The position numbers were made by a program, and so were the translations under genes. DNA of 64,000 nt from NCBI GenBank assembly GCA_963082875.1, contig OY720099.1, forward strand, positions 496,001 through 560,000. The letters run 5' to 3'. This DNA is from Corella eumyota (lineage: Eukaryota; Chordata; Ascidiacea; Phlebobranchia; Corellidae). This document shows, one piece after another, positions 11,101 through 19,664 of the stretch; the stretch's first letter is position 1; every line of letters starts with the position of its first letter. The notes under the pieces were generated by a model. That model did not search any database and was not told the origin of the DNA. It saw only the letters and a program-made list of their open reading frames with translations.

Positions 11101-14100
11101 TTAACTAACATATTACTACTTTTTTGGGATCACGTTAACTGTCCGTAACTCAACAAAAAAAGTTACGTTCTCAAAACCAGTGAGTTTAGGAGTTACGTAA
11201 TATTTACGAGATAGCTCTCTCGCAATGTAGCCTATGCGAATAAATAATAAACAATAAATAATAAACATAGCTATAAATTACTACATTTTAGCGTAATATA
11301 ATAAAAAAGTCGTTGCTAAGGAGAGTTATGTACAAGCTATGAGTAAATTTGGGAGGTACGTAGTGTTTATCAGTTTTGTCTAGGTACGGACAGTTAACGT
11401 AAACCCTTTTTTGTAATGAATTATTGTAAGAGGGGGGTTGGGTTTTAAAAAAACGGTTTGTTATCAAATATTTAATTCCTTCAACTATAGTCTGTTCAGG
11501 TTTATGATTTAACATAGGTTACATATAACTAGTTTAACACAAATCTTATAATAAATTATTTTATAAAAAATCTAAATTTAATACACTTAACGAAGTCTGC
11601 AGAACATTACATATTTAAATCTAATGGTTAGAACAAAAAATACAACTTTTGTACCATAATTAGTGACCAAAATAGTAAAACAAGTCACCACAAATAAAAG
11701 TTTAAAAAGTTTACTTACCTTCCTCACTAGGAGATTGTTGAACGACATCTTGAGGTTCAGGTTTAACTTGGTTGAGATTATCGAACGACTGCGACGGTGT
11801 CTGTAGCATAATGCCAACAAAATATTGATTACAAAATGTAGGTGTTAAGGTATTTTAATTAAATGCAGGCAACCAGGTTTATTTTAAGAATATGACGCTT
11901 ATACTTAATAAGGAACTAACCGAATGGTGAATATTCAGGAACAAAAATATAAACTATAAACAGAAAAAATGCCCTATAACAATACTAGAGTATTTAGCCT
12001 ATAAATTTAACAAGCTAAAAGTTCCTTTTTTTGACAAAAATCCCCTCCAATTACATACACAATTACCCTTAGGACAAAAAAGGCACAACAACACAACTAT
12101 TTTGGTGTTTAATACTATAATATAAAAGGGTTAGTACCAAAAAAATTACTAAAAAAAAAATATTTAAAACCAATTTTAAATTTAAATATTAATTAATCAA
12201 ATTTTGTTAAATTTTAACTTACCATGGACAACTTGGGACTGATGCTATCTCCCATTAAACATTCTGACACACTGAAAAAATAAACAAATAGGATTATAAC
12301 CCACAAGTATTATTTAAAGTAGCATTAGTTGGGAATTATGTAATAAAGTAAGTTCTTATTTTAAAATATTTTAGGGAAGTCAACTTTAAATTTAGGTTTT
12401 TATGCACCAGTGGCGGCAACACAACAATGAAATAAATAATATCAGGTTGCAACAGGAGAAATAAAAAAGCAAATATTTAGATTTAAACAAAAGTCAAACC
12501 CAGACAAAAGTTTAAATACATAAAACAACTTTTAAACAAATTGTTATTAACAGAATTAACCTGTTGCTGAATGCCATCGCTAAGTTGTTAATCGCACGAA
12601 ATATTTCGGGTGAAACATCTGACCTCGCATCCTCGTAATTAAACTCTAAATAAAATTAAATTTCATTTTATATTGTTTGTCAATAACGATAACTTTTTTT
12701 TACTAACATGCAAACACTTCATTAAAAAAATACTAAAAATTTTTAGCATCTACTAGTTGATAGCCTGCTCTATGAGCTGTATTTAAATAGTCATATTATA
12801 GTCACAACTCTTAACTAATATTTGCCAGCAATAATTTACCAACACACTACAAATAGCAGTTTTAGTTATTTTGAAGGCCTTTTAATTGGACATACATATA
12901 TATTGTCCACTGAGCTTCACTATAGATAGAGAACATTTTATTTTACCAGTAATAAGACCACAAATTATGAATTTAACTCTAACCTTTGATGTGTTTAATT
13001 AACTCAGCAGCACGAGAGAGAATCTCAGTCGAGTTGAGTTCTGCGTATTTGTCCACAACCATCTTTAGAACTTTAAGTAAATCTCCGAGTCTTTCATGAG
13101 CAAGAACTCTGAGTGTTTTCTCGATATTATCTTTAAAATATGTTTAAATTGGAGTTTAGTTACCATGTTATGAGATATGCTATTAAGCACATAAAACTGT
13201 CTGTATTCATGGTAAAATTTAAGTGTAAAATTTCTTTTAAAAAATAAATATTCATCAATGGAAAGTCTTAATCTTTTTTCCATTATTTTTAATTGTAAAA
13301 TGTTTTGTATCTTAAACAGTAAAAAGTATTGATTATAACATTAATGTATACATATTTACATTTTACAAATTAGTTTTACGTTACATATATTCCCAATAAT
13401 TCAAGATAAAATAACTTTCACATGCTTTTTATCAGTTTTAACAAAATTCCTTAAAGTTCTGTTTTGTTTTAATCAACAAAAATCTAATAACATAAATGTT
13501 TAAGTTCCTCGGAAATTTTTATTTTGCAAAGTAAACAAATTTTTAACTTACTTCTGTCCTCCAAAAACACGGACTTAAGCGAGGTCAGAGCTTCCGAAAA
13601 CTTTCTTAAATCTTTGGTGAGTTGAAATACTCCTTCCTGACTCATTAACTTTGACTCACTGATTGAATTTTGCCGGGAATCTAACCCAGGATCTTGAGAG
13701 GTCTGGCTTCCAACTAAAAAGTTAAATAAAAATCAAAATTAGGCAAATACAAAATATGAGAGTATATTTAAAACATTCTTAAAACTAGATTAACAAACCA
13801 AAAATTAACAAAATCACAAATAAAATACCTTAAAAAATCATAAAATAGGATTGGTAAAACAACATATTAACAGCTAAAATAAAGGTTAAGTCAATGGGAC
13901 CGTGTTTTGCAACAACAAATATTAACTTCCACTTTAGGGTCCTAAGTAAATTTTAATAAATTTATAATACAAGGGGAAATATCTGTTACAATTATCTTAA
14001 AATACCAGCATAAAAATCAAAAATCAAAATAAACCAAAGTAAAATCTTATGCTCAGGTTTTATGGTCCAGGTATTTTAATAAATTGTTCAATTTTTAAAT

Positions 14101-14670
14101 GGTTATCGTTCACAAGCAGCAATTGCAATAAAATTGGAAAAAAATATGGTCAATTAGTACAAAAATATTACCAATTAATAAGCTATCTTTTAGTAACATT
14201 GACCAAAAAATTAAAATATAATGATGTCTTAGTGAAAATAACAAAATTTATTTAAAATTAATCCTTGATTTTATTAAAGATTGCTGTTTTAATAATGTCC
14301 CATTGCCTTGTATTTAGGTTTTACTTACATACACTTTGTTTTACATAAAAATTTACTTTTATATATACACTAACACAAATTTAATAAACTACTTAAATAA
14401 GAGTAAGAGTATATATGCAATATACAATTAATTTTACCTATAACTATCACTTATATATTCTTACACTTGTAAAGTCTAAATAACTCCTTATATAGGTGTA
14501 TGCAATATATTCTTACCAGCATGAAATTCGTGGGGTTTTGACCCAACACTTCCCGATGAATGATTAAGATCTTCATCCTGGCTGAAATTGTGGTGGGCTC
14601 CGCTAAAACTTCCAACACTTCCCGTGCTATCAAGACTGTCTTCGTGAGCAAACTTCTGGGCCGGTTTCAT
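2136..14670 (-). CDS. ARHGAP29/45: F-BAR/RhoGAP protein of the ARHGAP29/ARHGAP45/GMIP family
   Basis: Rebuilt from 26 exons, 1286 codons, phases consistent throughout. Exons in transcript order: 14517-14670, 13552-13713, 12984-13130, 12561-12645, 12223-12271, 11719-11800, 10872-11024, 10372-10481, 9857-10006, 9332-9538, 8720-8797, 8193-8309, 7561-7714, 7181-7252, 6903-7076, 6695-6798, 6324-6455, 5581-5775, 4892-5079, 4472-4558, 3962-4095, 3743-3853, 3512-3663, 3157-3187, 2970-3038, 2136-2899. Residues about 230-545 form the F-BAR (GLEMAFERAKILSKYLNDL, MCHEARRYEPGFQY). Residues about 675-890 form the RhoGAP domain, with the arginine finger at GIYRVNGVK (about R714), then QLPEPLL and NKMTSSNLAIVFGPTLLRP. 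The tail is disordered and rich in Q and G. By family it is a Rho GTPase-activating protein acting at curved membrane. The C1 zinc finger expected before RhoGAP is not seen. An acceptor lies just before the start ATG, and a donor at about 15230 may mark a 5' UTR exon. Confidence 0.92.
2470..2610 (-). repeat. Coding minisatellite in last RhoGAP exon
   Basis: Degenerate tandem repeats (units close to aggtcaaacagggtcac) are translated in frame as GQTGSPQGQTGSHQ-like repeats in the C-terminal tail. The array is in frame, so length changes would keep the protein open. Confidence 0.75.
4195..4435 (+). repeat. RepA SINE, 5'-truncated
   Basis: Starts at the B-box part (gaggttcaatccccactgct) and runs to aaggataaaac. 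It lies in a RhoGAP intron. Confidence 0.8.
4625..4755 (+). repeat. RepB element
   Basis: Shares gagcttagtgga, catttgtggtgtgtgggtaa, attgcaggcaaatatt and gttgagagttgcaaccatat with the other RepB copies. Confidence 0.75.
4844..4861. repeat. Poly-C run of 18
   Basis: Uninterrupted 18-base C homopolymer in otherwise AT-rich intron DNA, flanked by near-duplicate ccaatatt..tccaac sequences. The length is easily miscounted in sequencing. Confidence 0.8.
5137..5430 (-). repeat. RepA SINE
   Basis: Reverse copy running from tttatcctcgatgtgggaag to a degenerate tRNA head at ccactacac..cacgctgccg. It lies in the intron between two RhoGAP-domain exons. Confidence 0.8.
6590..6690. repeat. Short tandem repeat, four copies of gagtttccgtta
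   Basis: Units built on gagtttccgttaaattttg with tttaaa spacers, in the intron just before the RhoGAP domain. Some units differ by one base or by spacer length. Confidence 0.8.
7895..8075 (-). repeat. RepC element
   Basis: Reverse copy. Diagnostic blocks are taaatacaatatacaattaa, acaatgcgacgagaaaaaa, aatgatttaaaacatgcc and catggtcaccaaaccc. It lies in a RhoGAP intron. Confidence 0.8.
8410..8607 (-). repeat. RepA SINE, head truncated
   Basis: Reverse copy from aacctcaatgtgtgaaatgg through agagtaacatcagttacccc and gtttgggatattatag. It ends before the tRNA head. Confidence 0.75.
9180..9325. repeat. Low-complexity tandem repeat of gggtaaaaacttttttt
   Basis: About seven degenerate units immediately downstream (in transcript sense) of an F-BAR exon. 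Each reads as T/K-rich low-complexity sequence. It is probably intron sequence expanded by slippage. Confidence 0.7.
10080..10352 (+). repeat. RepA SINE
   Basis: Degenerate tRNA head with a good B box in ctgggttcgatcccaact, then the full body to gaggataaatat. It lies in a RhoGAP intron. Confidence 0.8.
10630..10795 (-). repeat. RepB element
   Basis: Reverse copy from aaacactagttgatag through caattctcaactaaaat and caataatttacccatgcacc to ccattatatatagg. Confidence 0.7.
11118..11414. mobile_element. MITE-like inverted-repeat element, 297 bp
   Basis: Terminal inverted repeats of roughly 33 bp share the block acgttaactgtccgta. They read acttttttgggatcacg at the left end and acaaaaaagggtttacg on the opposite strand at the right end. 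There is no ORF, and no clear target-site duplication was found. Confidence 0.7.
12752..12930 (-). repeat. RepB element
   Basis: Reverse copy with ctactagttgatagcctg, caactcttaactaatattt and gcaataatttaccaacaca, ending ccactgagcttcactata. Confidence 0.75.
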
Positions 14671-16484
14671 TTCTGTAAAAAAATGTGAAAAAATTAAAAT
14701 TTAAAAAAAAAATGTTGAAAAATAAAAAAAATGTTGAAAATGTAAAATGTCAGCATTAAAATTGTTTTAAAGTGTAGAGCTTATAGTTGGTTTGTGTGAA
14801 AAAAGATTAAAGGTGGATTGGTTAAACTAAGTGCTAGGTTAATTAATTTTAAATTTAGTTATAAAGAAATATTACAAAACAAAAGTAAAATGATTTAAAA
14901 AGTTTTTAAATAGGCCTACTTTAAGAAATGAAGTAAAAAAGCAGCTGAATATAAAGAAAAAAAGTGTCATAAAATGGTATAAATAGGTTTAAAAGTAAGT
15001 TAAAGTTTTTTATTAAGTTAAATCAAGTAACATTTGTTTAAAAGCGCTGGTTAATGATGTAACCTGTTAAAAAGAGATTTCACTTTGTCAACCATAATTT
15101 AGTTGTTTATTTATTCAACAAGTTCACACCTAAGTGACATCACAATCATTCTTGTGTTTATTATTGTTTGTAACATCATTTATAACAATTACAGTACATC
15201 AAATATTTCAATAAAAGTTTTCACTTACCAAAATTTCAGTTGATATTTAGTTGAACAAAAACATTTTAAATTTAAAGTAAAATCCAACTTAATCCAAATC
15301 TCATGTTAACAATTACTTAATTTTCTATTTGCTATAATATCTGTGTAAAAAAAGTTGAAGTTTTAGTTTTAAATGTTAGTGAAAAACCTGTAAAATTTAA
15401 AACTTATTTTTAATTAAAAACGAATAATAATCACTGTCAGTTATTGGTCTTTTTTTCTTTGAAATTATTTGTAAATAATGATATTATTATAATAACAACC
15501 AAATAGGAACAGAAAGCATTGCACCAAACTATTGCAAATGGTTTTACCTTTGTTAAAAGTTAATATTTAACATCTTATTTATTTATCAATTTACTGCACA
15601 GCTTTTAACAACTGAACAATGCAAGTTAAACAAAATCCTATTTTGTCCCATCTCATAAAATCTAACATTTAATGACTTTAATAAACAAGAGTTTTTTTAA
15701 CTTATTTTAGTATTTATTCCATCAACATTTGACAAGGCTACATAAAAGTAAAAAAATCATTTAAGCATTAACTTGATGAACTTGATGTATGATTTTTAAA
15801 TTGCTTAAGCCTCAATTAGGCAAATAATTTTAATTTTTAATCCATGTTAATAAATAGCTTAAATATTTAAATTAAAATCAAATGGTGTTTAAAATGTCAT
15901 TCAATTAATTTTCATCACAATTTTATATTTTTATGACAATTATTTAATCATTAAGGTTTTTATCACACTGCCTACTTAAAACAAAATAAACCTATCAGAA
16001 ACAAAACAACATTTCTGTCATTATGAAAGTTTTAAAACATTTTTATTGTTTTTAGCTTTTAAAAACATATAAAATCCCGCCTATTTTAAAAAAATAAAAA
16101 GGCAAATTCAATTTAATTATTTAAAAATCAATTTAATTATTTAGAAATTTAATTATTTAAAAATCAAAAAACTTAGCATTTACAAGAAAACTATTTTACC
16201 ACATACAAAGAGTACACTACTCCTTTTAGTTGAACAAAACAATATATTAAAAAAAGGGACAACAAAAATGAGAACTAAAAAACAATTTTTAATAAACAAA
16301 AACTAATTCAATATTTACTTAGAATACTTAGTTTTGAACATACACTTAAGTTCAAATGTTTATTTCAGTTTAAATTAGGAAAAAAAAATTGTTTAAAATT
16401 CTTATACGATTTTTAATTTTAGTTTTAAGATCCTAACCCAGGCCCAATTTAAATAAGTTTAAAATAGTATTGACCTTATAATAC
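14671..16484. other. RhoGAP upstream region, possible 5' UTR exon
   Basis: No coding region is seen. An acceptor (ttttttacag on minus) sits 2 nt before the RhoGAP ATG, and a good minus-strand donor lies at about 15226-15231. A non-coding 5' exon near 15.2 kb is therefore likely. The rest is AT-rich DNA with one TGACATCACAA motif near 15137. Confidence 0.45.
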
Positions 16485-16732
16485 ACATATAAGGTCGTGG
16501 GTTCAATCCCCATTGATCTTATGCTGTAGCGCCCTTAAGTAAGGCGCTATAAACGGTATAACCTCCTGCTGAGCTAGCACCTAATCAGCAGCATAATTAA
16601 CGGGCAAGTATAATCTATAATATCCCAAACTGCTAAAGGCAACTCAAGACTGGGTCGGAGTAACTGATGTTACTCTATGTTTAAGTCGCGCATTCGACTT
16701 TCCCACATCAAGGGTAAAGATATATACAAAAA
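16485..16732 (+). repeat. RepA SINE, head truncated
   Basis: Begins at the B box (ggtcgtgggttcaatcccc) and is complete to gatatatacaaaaaaa. Confidence 0.85.
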
Positions 16733-17869
16733 AAAAATACAATAATAAATTGCAAACAGGGGGATTTGATTACAAAACCAAAAGTTTAATTTAAGTATGT
16801 CAAACAGTTTTTACTCTTAAACAAAACTAAATATAAAATATTAGATGTAGAAGCATAGCTGCGGCACAAAATAAAGTTACTCAATAAAACCAATATATAA
16901 AAAACTATTCATATTTATACAGCAAAATTTAAAATTATTATTTTAGAAATTTATATTGATGTAAAACATCCTAATTGTCTATAACTTCTTATTTTAAAAA
17001 AAATGTTAACCCATTTTACTTCAGTTTATAAGTTTAGTAAGCTAAATATATCCAGCAGAACCCATAACACAGAAGTTATGCAGTCCAATTAAACTTAACT
17101 CTAACAGCCTAATATAAAAGTTAAGGTTGCAAATTTTGTTATTTAAACTTTACCTAAAATTTCATTAAGAAAGTTAAAGTTTTGATTATTATATAACTCT
17201 TTCTAAACCATTTTTTAACACGAGATTACAAAGTTTAATAATTAAGTTTTTTTTTTAATGCTATTCAGCTCTTTGTATAAATATACTGTTCACAAAAACC
17301 AAATACATAACAATCTGACAATAGCAAATAATGTTTTATTTACTAGTAAAAAACATTTAAATTAATGCAATTAACAAGTTAACTAGCAGACAAAATCATA
17401 AAGTCAGAGCGTTTTCGTCAGTTCGTAAGAAAATAAAAACAGAAAATGTCCGACAGTCTTACGTTCTAACCACGACCTGGCCGCCCTAATACCAACTTAA
17501 CATTCAATTTAACAACTTAAAATGTTTAATTTTAGGCTAAACTTACAATTTTAAACCCTAAAAATAATTGTTTGTACGTTGAACGAAATAAATTCCCGAT
17601 TTAATTAGAACCCACCTAGTTAACTAAGGAGTGGATGACTTGGTGCCGAGAACGAGGCTTTTACTCATAATTAATTGGTGTTACTTATTCGTTCCGTTTA
17701 TCCTCATTGTTTATGCAAAACAATAAAAATTGTCGTAATTAACTTATAAATATAGATAATAATTAATAAATAAAAATATAGAACAAAAAACTATCATCTA
17801 GTTGAGATATTTTTTTTCTGCGGTCATAACTTTTAAAATATAAAAATAGTAGCCTTTAAGTATCAAATT
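16733..17869. other. Gene-free AT-rich stretch
   Basis: No ORF or exon is supported. A short less AT-rich patch at about 17400-17500 and a minus-strand donor-like acttac near 17545 might belong to the RhoGAP promoter or first exon. This is weak. Confidence 0.3.
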
Positions 17870-18018
17870 ATTGGGTTTGGTGACCCTGCCATAACATACT
17901 TAAAATCTTTATGTAAACCTTAATACTTTTGACATGTTTTAAATCATTAAATTGATTTTGTCATTTTTTCCCGTCGCATTGTTGTAATATTAATTGTATA
18001 TCGTATTTATTATATTAT
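17870..18018 (+). repeat. RepC element abutting a truncated gene
   Basis: Blocks tgggtttggtgaccctgcc, gacatgttttaaatcatta, cattttttcccgtcgcattg and ttaattgtatatcgtattta. Just beyond it the nucleotidyltransferase paralogue resumes (about 18035), so this copy marks where the paralogue is cut off. Confidence 0.85.
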
Positions 18019-18928
18019 TTATATATTTATTTAGAAAAATTACAGAAAACCTTCTAAAATATTCCAGAGTGTTGTTATCCACTTTCTTGTTGTCATCCAG
18101 CAAAATAATGTGCTCAAAATCAGAGTAAGGAGTTATTTCTTTTCGTGCAAGAGACCCCATTCCAGCTATGGCAAATTTACATGGAGGTTTTCCTATAATT
18201 CCTTCACACTTTTCAGCTATAAATTGCATTATAGAAGTGTATTGACTGGCTATATCATCTTGTATAGCAAAAACAGTTTGTATTTTATCACATTCTAGTT
18301 GTTTTAATTTTGCTTTTGATATTTTATAAGGAATATGTTTTAATTGGGACAATTTATTTTCAGTATTTTCTCTCAGTTTTTTAACTTTTTCAGCAACTTT
18401 TGCAGAAATATTTCTTAAATTGGCCAAAGGTTGATTTGCTTTTGATATTTTAAGCAAATGTGAGCAAAGGTTATCCAGATCTTTCTTAATTGTTTTAATA
18501 TTTGAAGGATTTCTCACTATAGCTGAATTTAAAAGTGCACAACTTCTTATCAAGCTCAATTTATCAGGACTTTTCTCCTTATAAAGCAACCCCATTTTGT
18601 GAAGAATTTTTGCTGATTCTTGTGGTTTATTTTCCCTCCACTTTCCATCTTGTGTTTCTACACAAAGTTGTTTTAACTCAGCAGCAAGTTTATTTTCCTT
18701 CCACTTTCCATCTTGTTTTTCTACACAAAGTTGCTGTAACTTTCCAGATGGTTTTTTTGACTCTGGTAGATATTTTGCCACTTTTAAAATAAATAATGGT
18801 GGTTTATCACAAATTTGTCTAACCTCCTTACCAGCTTGTTTATTTGCTAGCCATGTTAAGAATATGACAACAAACAACAATAACCATAGCATTGACAACA
18901 AAACCAAAGTTAAAAAAAGTAAACACAT
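17990..18928 (-). CDS. Truncated GlnD/DUF294-type nucleotidyltransferase paralogue with N-terminal membrane anchor
   Basis: 312-codon single-exon ORF. From about residue 80 on it is nearly identical to residues 130-350 of the full-length ORF at 19665-22283, including the motif MGSLARKEITPYSDFEH. It ends just after FSVIF, where homology stops and RepC sequence supplies the last residues and the stop. The N-terminus is not shared. It starts with a strongly hydrophobic stretch (MCLLFLTLVLLSMLWLLLF, residues 1-27) that would make a signal anchor, followed by a short coiled-coil-like repeat (KQDGKWKENK). The later catalytic part and the TPR-like region are missing. It may be a pseudogene or a short membrane-tethered protein. 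The ORF is open and in frame, which argues mildly against old decay. Confidence 0.6.
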   Translation of the reverse strand: MCLLFLTLVLLSMLWLLLFVVIFLTWLANKQAGKEVRQICDKPPLFILKVAKYLPESKKPSGKLQQLCVEKQDGKWKENKLAAELKQLCVETQDGKWRENKPQESAKILHKMGLLYKEKSPDKLSLIRSCALLNSAIVRNPSNIKTIKKDLDNLCSHLLKISKANQPLANLRNISAKVAEKVKKLRENTENKLSQLKHIPYKISKAKLKQLECDKIQTVFAIQDDIASQYTSIMQFIAEKCEGIIGKPPCKFAIAGMGSLARKEITPYSDFEHIILLDDNKKVDNNTLEYFRRFSVIFLNKYINNIINTIYN

Positions 18929-18999
18929 CTTTTTAGCAGTTTAAATAAAAGTCCCAAATATTGTTAATTTTAAGCCGTTTAATCTGCACAATTAATTTA

Positions 19000-19664
19000 A
19001 AAAAAAATTTTTTGTTTAATTTTAACAACCTGTGTCATTATCCCTTTTTTTTTTTTTTTAAAGTGTGTATTACATTACATAAACTAGTACTATGACAAAA
19101 TAGTATACCTCACACCTAAATACTGGTAGGCTTTATTGTAGTTACTATCCATTGTATTTAAATAACAAAAACTGATTGTTGACTTTTCAAACAAAAGAGT
19201 TTCATTGTAAGACTTTTAAAAATAATAACTTGAAAAAACATTAAAGTTAATTTTTATTCAACCCTTCAACATAATTTCATGAACAACTTGCAAAATTATA
19301 CAAAACATCATTTAATAATACAATGGGAAAAAATAATATAATCAAAAAAAAACACCAAAAAAAATCATTTTTTAATTATACTAGCATAATATTGCATTAA
19401 AAATGTAACAGATTTAAATTCATATTTTCACTTTTAAATACATTAATATAATTTTTTTACTACTCCTTTTTTATTTTACTTATTATTTTGATTCTTTAAC
19501 GGTTTTAACAAGTTTAACTTAAAATTGTATTAAAAATTACACTAATAAGTGGATGATAAGAAAATATTTTACCAATTTTGTTCGCCAACAAGATAACAAA
19601 AATTTAACAGTTTTACATTGGTTTGCTAATGGAATGAAATAATATCAGATTATAAGCTTAAAGT
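19000..19664. other. AT-rich spacer between the two nucleotidyltransferase copies
   Basis: No ORF or recognised repeat. It contains long A and T runs (for example around 19045-19060 and 19345-19360). It presumably carries the 3' flank of the full-length copy and the promoter of the truncated copy. Confidence 0.5.
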
